A stretch of DNA of 64,000 bases, from NCBI GenBank assembly GCA_025928545.1, contig JAICJH010000031.1, positions 1 to 64,000 on the forward strand. The letters are read 5' to 3'. The DNA is from Bryobacteraceae bacterium (lineage in GTDB: Bacteria > Acidobacteriota > Terriglobia > Bryobacterales > Bryobacteraceae). How positions within the stretch are numbered: position 1 is the stretch's first letter; every line of letters starts with the position of its first letter. The notes beneath the pieces are model-generated. The model had not been told where the DNA came from and made no database searches. It was given only the letters and a program-made list of their open reading frames with translations. Below are positions 35,605 through 45,189 of the stretch, in pieces. A program made the position numbers and the translations under genes.

Positions 35605-36675
35605 ATGAACATGAGATTTTTCAGACTGCCGGGAATTGCCGCCCTGATGGTGCTTGGCGCATCCGCACAGGCTCCCGTGAGGATGGCAACAAATAACGCG
35701 CGTGCCACTCCGGGGCACACCAACTCCCCTGACACCGGATGTTCTTCACCCGCGTCGCTTCGGATGGCGACGGTCGCGCCGCGAGGGACCTCCGTTCATC
35801 GCGCCCTGCAGGCAATGGGGCAGAAATGGAAACAGTGCGGCGTTGACCTGACGATATTCACGGGCGCCGAAATGAGCGGTGAAGCCGACATCGTGCGGCG
35901 CATGGGGGTAGGTCAGATCCAGGCTGCGATGCTGAGCGCCGTGGGGCTGGGAGAGATTGAACCAGGCGTCACTGCTCTCCAGATGATGCCCATGATCTTC
36001 CACACACTGGACGAGGTAAGTTACGTCCGCGAACACATGCAACCGATGCTGGAAGCGCGACTCAGGGAGAAAGGGTACGTTCCGCTTTTTTGGGCCGACA
36101 TTGGCTGGGTCCATTTTTTTGCGAAAAAAGAACTGTTGAATGCCAGCGAGGTAAAACGGCGAAAAATGTTTGCGTGGGCGGGGGACACGGCTGAGATCGA
36201 AATCCAGAAATCAGCCGGCTACAAGCCAGTTCCACTCGAGGTCGGCGACATCCTGATGGGCCTCGATACCGGTCAGATCGAAGTAGTGGCGCAACCACCG
36301 TTCTTTGCACTGGCCGGCCAGCTCGACAAATTCGCGCCCCATATGACCAACGTGAACTGGGCGCCGATTGTGGGCGCCGCGGTAGTCAGGAAGCCTGCCT
36401 GGGAGTCGCTTTCCCCGGCTGGCAGGGAACAACTGCTCCGTGCGGCGATTCAAACCGGAACCGACATCACCGCAGCCGGACGACAGGAAAGCGAAGACTC
36501 AGTGAAGGCTATGAAGGCGCGCGGGCTCGTGGTCCATAACCTCACCATGGAACAGGCCGCGGGATGGCAGAAAGCGGCGGAGGAACTGCATCCGAAGCTT
36601 CGCGGCCGGACAGTACCTGCGGATGTCTTCGACGAAGTTGTGCGGTTGCTGGCGGAATACCGGAGCCGCAAGTGA
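35605..36675 (+). CDS. TRAP transporter substrate-binding protein (DctP/TatP type)
   Basis: The 356-residue protein starts at ATG 35605 behind a strong GAGGAGG site and has a signal peptide (FRLPGIAALMVLGASAQAP). The DctP pattern begins RMATVAPRGTSVHRALQAMGQKW and includes QIQAAMLSAVGLGEI, KKELLNASEVKRRKMFAWAGD and LDTGQIEVVAQPPFFALAGQLDKFAPHMT. The arginine that binds the substrate carboxylate in C4-dicarboxylate binders is not clearly placed, so the ligand is open. Its GTGA overlap with the permease gene and the TatT gene upstream define a TatT-P-QM operon. Confidence 0.92.
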   Translation: MNMRFFRLPGIAALMVLGASAQAPVRMATNNARATPGHTNSPDTGCSSPASLRMATVAPRGTSVHRALQAMGQKWKQCGVDLTIFTGAEMSGEADIVRRMGVGQIQAAMLSAVGLGEIEPGVTALQMMPMIFHTLDEVSYVREHMQPMLEARLREKGYVPLFWADIGWVHFFAKKELLNASEVKRRKMFAWAGDTAEIEIQKSAGYKPVPLEVGDILMGLDTGQIEVVAQPPFFALAGQLDKFAPHMTNVNWAPIVGAAVVRKPAWESLSPAGREQLLRAAIQTGTDITAAGRQESEDSVKAMKARGLVVHNLTMEQAAGWQKAAEELHPKLRGRTVPADVFDEVVRLLAEYRSRK

Positions 36676-38474
36676 TTGCAGGCAGAATGCGGCGTGCAGA
36701 GGACATCGCCATGTCCATCGCGCTGGGAGCCATGATGCTGGTGCCTTTGGCGGAAGCTGTCCTGCGCAAAACGCTGGACGCGGGAATCGCCAATTCCACT
36801 TCTATCGTGCAACATCTCACTCTGTACGTCGCGATGATGGGCGGTGCGCTGGCTGCCCGCTCCAACCGGTTGCTTTCTCTCTCCACGCTTGGGCACGGGC
36901 TGAAGGGCCGGTGGCACACGGCGGCGAGCGTCCTGAATGCCGCTGTCTCGGCTGCAATCAGTGGCCTGTTTTGCGGCGCCGGAATCCAGTTTGTAGCTGC
37001 CGAACGCGTCGCGGGAAAGATCTTCGCTTACGGGATTCCACTCTGGACCATCGAGGCGCTGATTCCCGTCGGCATGGGTCTCATCACGCTGCGATTGATC
37101 GGACACGCCTCCACCAGCCTGGCCGCCCGCGGTGCGACCGCAATTCTGGCCCTCGCGATGATTTCCTCGGGCGGATTGATCCCGGGAGCGAGTTCCTCGC
37201 TGAGCGGTTTTGCGCTGGCTCTGCTTGGCATAGCGGCGATTCTGGGTGCGCCCGCGTTTGTCGTGCTTGGCGGAGCCGCTTTGCTTCTCTTCTGGCGTGC
37301 GGGCGACACCATTGCCTCAGCCCCCATCGACCTCTACTCCCTGACCGTGAACCCGTTCCTGCCGACCATGCCATTGTTTACCCTGGCCGGTTTCTTTCTC
37401 GCTGAAGGCGGCGCGGCCCGGCGGCTGATCCGTGTGTTTCGCGCGATGTTGGGCGGCACACGCGGCGGAACCGCCATTGTTACGGCGTGCGTGTGCGCAT
37501 TCTTCACCAGTTTCACCGGCGGCTCCGGAGTCACCATTCTGGCGTTAGGTGGTCTGCTGATGCCGATTCTGCTGGCCGAAAAATATACCGAACGCGATGC
37601 TCTGGGTTTGGTGACCAGCGCCGGCTCCCTCGGTCTGCTGTTCGCACCGTGTCTCCCGCTCATCCTGTACGCCATCGTCGCCAAAGTCACGATGAAGACT
37701 ATGTTCCTGGCCGGCGTGGTCCCCGGCATTCTGTTATTGGCGGCGACAGCTGTATGGGGTGTATGGCGGGGCCCGACCAATGCGGGCCCGCGGGCCCGGT
37801 TTGATTTTGTCGAGGCAAAAGCCGCTTTGTGGGACGCCAAATGGGAGTTGCTTCTGCCTGTGGTAACCATGGGGGCACTATTCGGCGGCTTCGCCACCAC
37901 GGTGGAAGCTTCCGCCATCACCGCAGTCTACGCAATGATTGTCGAAGTCGTGATCTATCGCGACCTCGACTTTCGGCGTGGTGTGCCCAAAGCGATGGTG
38001 GAAACGGGCCTGCTGGTAGGGAGCGTGTTGCTTGTGCTCGGAGTCGCCCAGGCCTTCACCAATTACCTGGTGGTGTCGCAATTGAGTTCGCGCGCCATTG
38101 AATGGACCGAAGCGTCCATCCATTCACGCTGGGTCTTTCTCCTGCTGCTCAACCTTTTCCTATTGATCGTGGGTTGCCTGATGGATATCTATGTTGCGAT
38201 CGTCGTGCAGGCGCCGCTGCTCGTTCCCATCGCTGCGGCCTTTGGAATCGACCCGGCGCATCTGGGAATCATTTTCCTCGCAAACCTGGAACTCGGGTAC
38301 TTGTCGCCACCCGTCGGCATCAACTTGTTTCTCTCGGCCAGCCGATTCAACAAATCACTGCCCGAAGTTCTGAGGGCTGTTTTTCCGATGACGATGGTGC
38401 TTTCAGCCGGCGTGCTCCTGATTACTTATGTGCCGGCGTTGACGTTGGCCCTGCCCCAATGGTTCGGCAGGTAA
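36672..38474 (+). CDS. TRAP transporter fused small and large membrane subunits (DctQM fusion)
   Basis: The protein of about 600 residues joins a four-helix small subunit (residues 1-160, with VQHLTLYVAMMGGALAARSNRLLSLST as the Q-type signature) to a large subunit of about 12 helices. The large subunit carries PTMPLFTLAGFFLAEGG and FFTSFTGGSGVTILALGGLLMPI and, near the end, LANLELGYLSPPVGINLFL. These are the DctM hallmarks of a Na+-coupled elevator transporter. The start is either GTG 36672, overlapping the upstream stop as GTGA, or ATG 36687. The fusion of Q and M occurs in several TRAP systems. The substrate is unknown. Confidence 0.93.
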   Translation: MIAGRMRRAEDIAMSIALGAMMLVPLAEAVLRKTLDAGIANSTSIVQHLTLYVAMMGGALAARSNRLLSLSTLGHGLKGRWHTAASVLNAAVSAAISGLFCGAGIQFVAAERVAGKIFAYGIPLWTIEALIPVGMGLITLRLIGHASTSLAARGATAILALAMISSGGLIPGASSSLSGFALALLGIAAILGAPAFVVLGGAALLLFWRAGDTIASAPIDLYSLTVNPFLPTMPLFTLAGFFLAEGGAARRLIRVFRAMLGGTRGGTAIVTACVCAFFTSFTGGSGVTILALGGLLMPILLAEKYTERDALGLVTSAGSLGLLFAPCLPLILYAIVAKVTMKTMFLAGVVPGILLLAATAVWGVWRGPTNAGPRARFDFVEAKAALWDAKWELLLPVVTMGALFGGFATTVEASAITAVYAMIVEVVIYRDLDFRRGVPKAMVETGLLVGSVLLVLGVAQAFTNYLVVSQLSSRAIEWTEASIHSRWVFLLLLNLFLLIVGCLMDIYVAIVVQAPLLVPIAAAFGIDPAHLGIIFLANLELGYLSPPVGINLFLSASRFNKSLPEVLRAVFPMTMVLSAGVLLITYVPALTLALPQWFGR

Positions 38475-38499
38475 TTTTATTGATGAATGGAGGTAATAC

Positions 38500-39048
38500 A
38501 TGCAGCACAAACTGTTGGGAATCGTTGTTTTCAGCGCCGTGGTATTCACGGGCTGTTCGGATATCGTGGCGCTTAATTCCTCTGTGACGGACTCGCAGGC
38601 CGCAACCGACGGCAAGCTCGCAGGTGTCTGGACCGATGGTCACGACATCTGTATCATCCGCGAGCCCATCGAAGGTGTCTATCCAATTCTGTATGCGGAA
38701 GCGCCCGACCCGGCGGCTTCGGGCAGTGGCGCCGAACAGCAGTTCGAAGGCCGGCTGCTTCGAACTAATGACGCGGAAATCCTGGACGTTGTACCTGCCG
38801 CCACCGATGAATTCCACCTCGCGGCTCATATGTGGGCACGGGTCCGGCCGGGAGATAAGGAACTTCGTTGGGCGTGGCTGGATTCCGACTGGCTCAGGCA
38901 GATGGCTCGGGCTAAACTGGCGACGCAGGAACCCAGGGACCGAATGGTGGTTACCTCGCCAGTGGATGCCGTGCGTGCCTTCCTCACGGCATACGGAGGC
39001 AACGATCGCGCGCAGAGCGACAGTACGATCTGGAAACGTCTCAATTGA
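38500..39048 (+). CDS. Small lipoprotein downstream of the TRAP transporter
   Basis: The 182-residue protein starts at ATG 38500 after a GGAGG site and has a lipobox (VVFTGCS), so it should be lipid-anchored. The mature part shows a beta-rich region (GVWTDGHDICIIREPIEGVYPILYAE), then EFHLAAHMWARVRPGDKELRWAWLDSDWLRQ and a basic tail. The pattern resembles small heat-shock/lipocalin-like secreted domains, but I recognise no family. It is 25 bases after the transporter gene and likely in the same operon. Confidence 0.7.
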   Translation: MQHKLLGIVVFSAVVFTGCSDIVALNSSVTDSQAATDGKLAGVWTDGHDICIIREPIEGVYPILYAEAPDPAASGSGAEQQFEGRLLRTNDAEILDVVPAATDEFHLAAHMWARVRPGDKELRWAWLDSDWLRQMARAKLATQEPRDRMVVTSPVDAVRAFLTAYGGNDRAQSDSTIWKRLN

Positions 39049-39097
39049 CGATTTGACCGCCAGCAAAAAACAAGAGATTCAAAGAGACAGGACAATA

Positions 39098-39631
39098 ATG
39101 ATTACTACACCGCCCAATCCGTTCGGCGCCTTCAGCGACTTCCCTGGCCGGGTTTCACTGCTGCGCGTCGCACTCATCCCGTTACTGACGCTTTCGCTCA
39201 CTGCTGAGCCCGGCCCGCTGAACGAGTGGATGCGAATCCAGACAATTTCGCCCGGCACGGAGGTCCGCATCGAAAGCAGCGGGGCCAGGACCGTCAGTGG
39301 GCACCTCCAGAGCGTCAGCGACGATGACGTCGCAGTCGATGACGGGCAGAGCCGGCATTTGGCCAGGCAACAGGTCACGCGAGTGCTGGTGAAAACGAAA
39401 AGCCGCCGAGGAGTGCATGTGCTGATCGGGGCCGGAATCGGCGCTGGCGCGGGAGCTGTTGCGGGGATTGCTGCAGATCGGTTATCCAATAACTCGCCGG
39501 TTCTCCTGGTTGTCTCGAGAACTGAGAAGACCGCAATTGCAACCGGGTTCGGGGCTGTCGTCGGAGGAGTTATCGGTGCCATCACCGGCGCATTGTTGCC
39601 TGCCGGTTGGGAAACGGTTTACAAGCGATAA
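39098..39631 (+). CDS. Small membrane protein with glycine zipper
   Basis: The 177-residue protein has a hydrophobic segment near residues 20-36 (LLRVALIPLLTLSLTAEP). A beta-type region with an internal-repeat character follows (GTEVRIESSGARTVSGHLQSVSDDDVAVDD). The C-terminal part holds two glycine-zipper stretches (LIGAGIGAGAGAVAGIA and GFGAVVGGVIGAITGALLP), which often insert into membranes. It follows the lipoprotein gene by 49 bases in the same direction. No function can be assigned. Confidence 0.65.
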   Translation: MITTPPNPFGAFSDFPGRVSLLRVALIPLLTLSLTAEPGPLNEWMRIQTISPGTEVRIESSGARTVSGHLQSVSDDDVAVDDGQSRHLARQQVTRVLVKTKSRRGVHVLIGAGIGAGAGAVAGIAADRLSNNSPVLLVVSRTEKTAIATGFGAVVGGVIGAITGALLPAGWETVYKR

Positions 39632-39650
39632 AACGAAATACAGCTGGAAT

Positions 39651-41195
39651 TCAGTTATCGGACGGCTTTCTCTCGATATGATCGACCACCAGCACCGGCA
39701 TGGGGCGTTTCTGCGTCTCGAGCTTCAGGCCCAGTTGCTTGTCAACCGCATCGAAGATTGAGATCGCCCCATTGGGATCGGGTGCCGCCGCGCCGGGATC
39801 GGCGGGCGCAGTCTGCACTGCCGCGGCCGGACTGAAGTTCAGCGTCAGATCCCACGCGCCTTCGACACCCGTCGCGTCCACTACCGCGCGCGTGCTGAAA
39901 TAGCCTCCCGCCATGCGTTTGAGCGCTGCGGCAAACTGTTCCATTGTCGTGTTCTGACACGTGATGGTGCGCATCAAAGCTGTGCTGACGTTGACGGCGT
40001 TCTGACAATCGGAGCGATTCGCCGGGTGGGCCTTCTTCAGTTTTGACCTGGGAGCGAGCAGGGCATAGACATCGACAGGCCGATCCTCATTGTGGGTCTT
40101 CAGGCCGAAGCGTTCCTTCAAGAGGGCCTGCATCATGATCCGGAGCGAATCGATACCGCTGTCGACACCCGCCGGAGGGTTGGCCTTAATGTCATACCGG
40201 TCGGAATCCACAAAATCCGGAAGGCCGACGATTTTGTCGTTGGTGAGATTCCAGGAAACTGTGATGAGCGCCCGAAGCGTCACGTTCTGGAGGTCGACTT
40301 TGCCGCCCTGGAGCGACACCCGCATTTGAGTTGCGCCAGGCTCGCTCGGTTTGAGCAGGGCGACTTCGAACTCTCTGGCGGTGGGGCGCAGGGCTTCAGT
40401 AACCCCCGGGGCGTTGTCGGTCGGTTTCTCATTCACGCTTTCTACAACGATGACCGGCACAGGGGCTCGGCCAAGTTCGAGGTGAAGGCCTAATTGCTTT
40501 TCGGTGGCTTCGAACAGCGTCGTACCTTCCACAGCGACCAATCCGCGCGGGGTGAATTGAAAACTAAAATCCCAGGCGCCATCCAGATGAGTTTGATCGG
40601 CCACCAATGGATTGCCGAGAAAGTAGATCCCGCCAATCCCCGGCAGGCTATCGGCGAACGCGGCCATCGTCACCCCCTGACAGACGTATGTCTGAGCGGC
40701 AGGTCCGTCCTGGGGAGCTGGCGCGGTTTTCGCGGCGCAACCCGACTTTTCCGCCGCAACTGATTTCTTGAGTTTCGGGCCAGCCTTCGCCACTGTCATG
40801 ACGAACGCGGGAATGGACCGGGTGTCATTACGGATAACCAGTTTGAAGCGATCGGCCAGGAGTGTGCGAAGCATGGCCGCCGACTGCTCCCGCGTTACCG
40901 GCCCCGGCGTGGCTGCAACGATATCGAAGCGATTGGTTGCCAGCCAGCTGGGTCCGCCGGCAATGCGACTGGCGTCCACGTTCCATGCAAAGCGGATCAG
41001 ATCCACCATTGTGGCCCCGTGCAATTCGAACCGGCTGGTGCCGGAAAGCGCACCGGCAAGAACAGGGTTCGCACTTGCCGGAACCGAATGAACGTCGGCC
41101 GAAACAAACGCGAGCGGCTGCGGCGTTTGACCGAAGGCGGACAATACCGAAAGCAATAAAACGGCTACTGAGGCTGAAATCGCGAAAACTCTCAT
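39651..41195 (-). CDS. Secreted protein with two TIGR03435 domains in tandem
   Basis: The 514-residue protein has a signal peptide (ASVAVLLLSVLSAFGQTP) and two complete family domains. The first runs from about 25 to 265, with GGPSWLATNRFDIVAATPG, LLADRFKLVIRNDTRSIPAFV and VPVIVVESVNEKPTDN. The second runs from about 270 to the end, with FEVALLKP, LPDFVDSDRYDIKANPP, LLKERFGLKTHNEDRPVDVYAL, VVDATGVEGAWDLTLNF and VLVVDHIERKPSDN. This is a fusion of two copies that elsewhere in the window are separate genes. It starts one base after the AarF-type stop, behind an AGGAG site, so it is translated with the operon TetR-AarF. Confidence 0.92.
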   Translation of the reverse strand: MRVFAISASVAVLLLSVLSAFGQTPQPLAFVSADVHSVPASANPVLAGALSGTSRFELHGATMVDLIRFAWNVDASRIAGGPSWLATNRFDIVAATPGPVTREQSAAMLRTLLADRFKLVIRNDTRSIPAFVMTVAKAGPKLKKSVAAEKSGCAAKTAPAPQDGPAAQTYVCQGVTMAAFADSLPGIGGIYFLGNPLVADQTHLDGAWDFSFQFTPRGLVAVEGTTLFEATEKQLGLHLELGRAPVPVIVVESVNEKPTDNAPGVTEALRPTAREFEVALLKPSEPGATQMRVSLQGGKVDLQNVTLRALITVSWNLTNDKIVGLPDFVDSDRYDIKANPPAGVDSGIDSLRIMMQALLKERFGLKTHNEDRPVDVYALLAPRSKLKKAHPANRSDCQNAVNVSTALMRTITCQNTTMEQFAAALKRMAGGYFSTRAVVDATGVEGAWDLTLNFSPAAAVQTAPADPGAAAPDPNGAISIFDAVDKQLGLKLETQKRPMPVLVVDHIERKPSDN

Positions 41196-41196
41196 C

Positions 41197-42609
41197 TCAT
41201 TTCTCCTGCCGATTCCACCATGACGCTATGGGTAACCGGCTCATGTCAACCCGAGCGCCAAGACGATAGAGCAACGCCAGGAGCGCCAGATTACTGCGAT
41301 GGTAATACAACCACATCGGGGTTCCGTTGCGGATCAGGCTTTTGTTATAGGCCAGAGCCATATTCCATTCGAAATAATGTCTCAGCAGAGCCGGATCGCC
41401 GTAATCGAAAACTGCGGAACAGCGAACAGGTTCCGTAATCCAGCGGCTGGACTGAACGATGGTTTCAAGGAACTCTTCGTTCAAATCCGATTCGGGGACG
41501 CCCTGCGACATCAGGATTTCGCGAACAGCGGCTACCCCCCCCTCAGCCATCCGGATTGAAATACTCAGCGAGTCATATTCCTGCTCGCTGAAGTGCTGCA
41601 TGCAGCCGAAGTCGATCAAGCCGAGCCTGCCGTCGTCCATAAAGATGTAGTTGCCGGAGTGCGGGTCGGCGTAATTCATTCTTTCCGCGTGCATGCGATA
41701 CCACGCGTAACAGACTTTCTCTCCAAACGAATCGCGGAGTTCCTGCGAGGGATTGCGGCCAAGGAACTCGCCGACATGCAGGCCGGCCAGATACTCCATG
41801 GTCAATACGCGGCTGCCGGAGTACTCCGGATATACGCGCGGTACCACAATGTCATCGCGGCCGGAAAACAGAGTTCGCGCGAAGCCCAGCGACTCCGCTT
41901 CCAGTTTATAGTCGGCTTCCTGGTTCAGCATGCGATTCACATCTTCGACTTTGCGCACGAAATCCGCACCAAACGCGAGTCTCAGCGGCGTCAGAAGGCC
42001 GGTAATGGTCCGCATATCGGCATCGATGGTTCGCGCGATTCCGGGGTACTGAATCTTGACGGCAACCCGCTCGCCGGATTTGAGCGTGGCCCGATGCACC
42101 TGACCAATGGATGCTGCCGCGAAGGCGTTCTGTTCGAAATCCAGGAATAGTTCCTCCGGGCCGCGGCCGAGGTCGTTCTCAATTACCTCGCGGATCAGCG
42201 AAAAGTGCATAGGCGGCGCGGCAAACCGGAGCCGATCGAGCGTATCCACGATCTGCGCCGGTACCACATTTGGCATACTGCCGACCAATTGACCAGCCTT
42301 CATCAGAGCGCCGCGCAGATAGCCGAGGCGATGGAAGATTCTCAGCGCAATACGCAGGTTCGACTCCAGCTGTTGCCGTTCGCGCTCGCCGGCATCGGCG
42401 AACCAGCCGCGCACCGTTCGCGCTCCGTACGCGAGCGCGACCTGCACCGAGAGTTCGCCGACTGTCCACATGCGATGGAGAGACGTGCTGGGAGGACGGC
42501 GCATCGACAAATCGGCGAAGATCCGCTGGAGCTCCCCCTGTGGCAGTTCTATCGCCGCATCCGCCTGATCGAGATCTGGTAGCGCGGCCAACAGTTCATT
42601 CACGTTCAC
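41197..42609 (-). CDS. ABC1/AarF/UbiB-family atypical kinase
   Basis: The 470-residue protein has the ABC1 family signatures. They are FAAASIGQVHRA (the alanine-rich loop replacing the kinase glycine loop), VAVKIQYPG with the catalytic lysine, and NYADPHSGNYIFMDDGRLGLIDFGCM, the catalytic and metal-binding segments. UbiB/ADCK relatives support ubiquinone-type lipid metabolism and mostly act as ATPases. The start is GTG 42609 with GGAGG eight bases upstream; it overlaps the TetR stop by 14 bases. The last gene of the operon is the double-domain TIGR03435 gene. No lipid-quinone gene adjoins, so the role is open. Confidence 0.9.
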   Translation of the reverse strand: MNVNELLAALPDLDQADAAIELPQGELQRIFADLSMRRPPSTSLHRMWTVGELSVQVALAYGARTVRGWFADAGERERQQLESNLRIALRIFHRLGYLRGALMKAGQLVGSMPNVVPAQIVDTLDRLRFAAPPMHFSLIREVIENDLGRGPEELFLDFEQNAFAAASIGQVHRATLKSGERVAVKIQYPGIARTIDADMRTITGLLTPLRLAFGADFVRKVEDVNRMLNQEADYKLEAESLGFARTLFSGRDDIVVPRVYPEYSGSRVLTMEYLAGLHVGEFLGRNPSQELRDSFGEKVCYAWYRMHAERMNYADPHSGNYIFMDDGRLGLIDFGCMQHFSEQEYDSLSISIRMAEGGVAAVREILMSQGVPESDLNEEFLETIVQSSRWITEPVRCSAVFDYGDPALLRHYFEWNMALAYNKSLIRNGTPMWLYYHRSNLALLALLYRLGARVDMSRLPIASWWNRQEK

Positions 42610-43216
42610 GATAATTACCTCCAGCGCCGCCCTGGAGCGACGCCACAAAAAGCTTGATTGAACGGTCCAGCAGAGCCATGGAATCTTCCTGGTGAGACGA
42701 CAGATCGGCCGCCCAGTACGACAGCACTCCCAGGTGCAGAGTCCAGTAAAGTTGCAGTTGAAAGGCGGGAAGCGGCGCAGGGATGCCGTGATTCGTCACT
42801 ATTTCCGCAATGGCGGCCAGGTGCGATTCGCGCACCCTGGCGCCGGAATCCCGACGGGCGGGTCTGGCAAGCGGACTGAACACGGATTCCAGCGCGGGAG
42901 CGAGAAAGCTTCGATAGCGCCGGAGGGATTTCAGAGCGGTCCATTCGAACAAAAATATTTCTTCTTCAAGCGATTCCTGTCCCGAGCGGCGCTGCCGATA
43001 CCGCTTTGCCGCCGCCGGCATTGCTTCTTCAATGAGCGCCGCCACGATTGCTTCCCGCGATACGAAGTAGTTGAAGAGCGTTCCGTTGGCAATGCCCGCC
43101 GCGGCCGCAATGTCGCGCGTCGTAGTAGTTTCCCAGTTGCCCTGCGTGAACCGCTCGGCGGCCACATCCAGGATGCGGCCACGAGTGGCGGCTTTCGCCT
43201 TATCTGTAACTCTCAC
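42596..43216 (-). CDS. TetR/AcrR family transcriptional regulator
   Basis: The 206-residue protein has an N-terminal helix-turn-helix (TTRDIAAAAGIANGTLFNYFVSREAIVAALI, described at about residues 36-66) typical of TetR repressors, and a divergent C-terminal ligand domain. It is the first gene of a leftward operon with the AarF-type kinase and the double TIGR03435 gene, with a 14-base overlap to the kinase. It likely controls its own operon in response to a small ligand, unknown. No palindrome was evident in the 79 bases between it and the next gene. Confidence 0.93.
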   Translation of the reverse strand: MRVTDKAKAATRGRILDVAAERFTQGNWETTTTRDIAAAAGIANGTLFNYFVSREAIVAALIEEAMPAAAKRYRQRRSGQESLEEEIFLFEWTALKSLRRYRSFLAPALESVFSPLARPARRDSGARVRESHLAAIAEIVTNHGIPAPLPAFQLQLYWTLHLGVLSYWAADLSSHQEDSMALLDRSIKLFVASLQGGAGGNYRERE

Positions 43217-43294
43217 GTCGCGTCCCTGTTAAAGTGAGCATGCTCATATAAAGTATGCCTGCACTTATGAGCGCTGTCAAGACGAAACTCGAAT

Positions 43295-45061
43295 TCAGCG
43301 GTACGACTTCGCGTGGATCATCTGCGGCAATGCCGGATCGGCGTCCTTCCACGCGCTAAGAAATTCGGCGAATTCTTTCATCGCCGCAGGCCTGTCTCCC
43401 GACTTCTCGCTGGTCAAAGCGATGCCGTACAGCGCGAACCCGGATCGCGGGAGTTCCAGCAGCGCCTTTTCGTATGCGGCCCGCGCATCGGTCCAGTCAT
43501 TCAACCGCAGCATGGCGGCGGCCTCTGTCTCCGCCACTGGCCGTATGTAGCCAGGCGGTTCGCGATAACCAAGGTCCTTCTCGGCCTCGGCAGCTTTCAC
43601 AAACAATTCATGTGCGTCGGTGGCTTTTCCCTGAGCTGCTGACAGCGACGCGCGCAGTTCCATCGACATGATGGACAGACTGCTCAGCAGCGGCTGCAGG
43701 TCCGCATCCGGCATAATGCGAAGTTGCGGAGGACCCGCAAGCGCTTTCGTCGCGACCGGCGTCTGAGACCGAGCTTCTTTCGATTGCTGCGACATACGCC
43801 AGAGACCGGCATCGAATTGCGCGGAGAATTCCTCGGCCTTCGTAAGATCACCGGCTTCGAGAGCCTGCATGCCAGTTGCGAGTTGCGACAGTTGCCGCGC
43901 CAGGAAGTTCAGGTTGGCCAGTTTCGCAGATGGTGAATTCGTTTTCAGAAGTTCGACGACCTTTGCCCAATCGGCGGTTCGGAGCGCCACCGGCAGGCGC
44001 GGATCCAACCGTGAAATCGAATCCCGGGTGGAGTAGGTGTACAGCGTCGATTCCAGTTCGCCGCGCGCATGAGTCAACTTCGCCGAAAGCGCGGTCGCCT
44101 GGTTCAGCTTTCCTTCCTCCATCAGGTTGGCGATCGCGTACATCAGATTGTGGACGTAATTCCAGTCGTTGTCAGGCTGAACGTGCTGTTCCGCCATATA
44201 GCGCTCATCTACGGAAAGTGACGCGGCAAATGCCTGCTCCGCCCGTGCGTAGTCGCCCATCCGCGAAAAGATGTGTCCCGGCATGTGCACCATATGCCCG
44301 GAAGCTGGTGCGAGCGAGGCAAGAATTTCAGCGCTGTGGACGGCGCGCTCGGGATGAGGACCCGATTCGAGCGCATGGATGTAATAGTGGTTCGCGGCGG
44401 AATTATTCGGCTCCGCTTTGAGAATCGCTTCCAGTATTTCCAGCCTTTCCTTTTGAGCAACTCTTTGCGAAAGAAAAAGCCGGGCCTCAACGTCATCCGG
44501 ATAAGCCTTCGCGAGTTTGTGCCAGAGTTGCGATGCTTTCGCATACAGCGGACCGGCGCCGGGGCCGCTTGTGGCCTGCGCGTGTTCCACGGCAGCGCTG
44601 GCTTCAATATAGAGTCTTTCGTGCTTGTCCGCGTGGCCCTTCAGAGCGACCGCAGCCGCCAGGGCGGGCGCCGCATAACCCTGCGAAAGGCCATGGTAGA
44701 ACGATTCCGCCTCATACAGACCCCAATAGCAGATAGCGCAGCGCGGATCGACGCGAACGCTCTGCTCGAAGGCTCGCGCGGCTTCGTAATCCCAGAAATC
44801 ATGTAGCAGATTCAGGCCCTGATCGAACCATATCTGTGCTTCCGGTGTTGCGGCGATCCGCAGGTGCGAATTTCCGATGCCTGTCATCTTCCGCGGCACA
44901 GGCAGGTCGCCCGGAGGAATTTGATTTTCGCTGCCCATGGATTGCATCGGCATGCCTTGCATATTCATCTGGGCGCGGGCCGAAACAGCGAGCAGATAAG
45001 CGAGGCAAAGGACTTGCGATATGTTTTTTAAACTGCGCGCTCTTGACGTTGCCCGCAACAC
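43295..45061 (-). CDS. Large exported TPR-repeat protein
   Basis: The 588-residue protein begins with a signal-like segment (QVLCLAYLLAVSARAQ), then a Met/Gln/Gly-rich mature start (MNMQGMPMQSMGSE). TPR-type helices span nearly all of the rest, for example FDQGLNLLHDFWDYEAARAFEQSVRVDPRCAICYWGLYEAE (described). CAICYWG is a typical first-repeat feature of a family common in Acidobacteriota. It could act as a scaffold in the cell envelope. The start is a GTG at 45061, uncertain because no ribosome binding site precedes it. Its upstream neighbour is divergent. Confidence 0.78.
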   Translation of the reverse strand: MLRATSRARSLKNISQVLCLAYLLAVSARAQMNMQGMPMQSMGSENQIPPGDLPVPRKMTGIGNSHLRIAATPEAQIWFDQGLNLLHDFWDYEAARAFEQSVRVDPRCAICYWGLYEAESFYHGLSQGYAAPALAAAVALKGHADKHERLYIEASAAVEHAQATSGPGAGPLYAKASQLWHKLAKAYPDDVEARLFLSQRVAQKERLEILEAILKAEPNNSAANHYYIHALESGPHPERAVHSAEILASLAPASGHMVHMPGHIFSRMGDYARAEQAFAASLSVDERYMAEQHVQPDNDWNYVHNLMYAIANLMEEGKLNQATALSAKLTHARGELESTLYTYSTRDSISRLDPRLPVALRTADWAKVVELLKTNSPSAKLANLNFLARQLSQLATGMQALEAGDLTKAEEFSAQFDAGLWRMSQQSKEARSQTPVATKALAGPPQLRIMPDADLQPLLSSLSIMSMELRASLSAAQGKATDAHELFVKAAEAEKDLGYREPPGYIRPVAETEAAAMLRLNDWTDARAAYEKALLELPRSGFALYGIALTSEKSGDRPAAMKEFAEFLSAWKDADPALPQMIHAKSYR

Positions 45062-45189
45062 CTATTCATTCTAACTGTGGGAAATTCGATGCACCCGGTG
45101 CTGTACCCAGGTGAATTCCCAGTTCCGTGTTCACGGGCATATGTGCGAATTTGTACTACGGCGTACGGGGACGAAAGAGAAACAACGGA

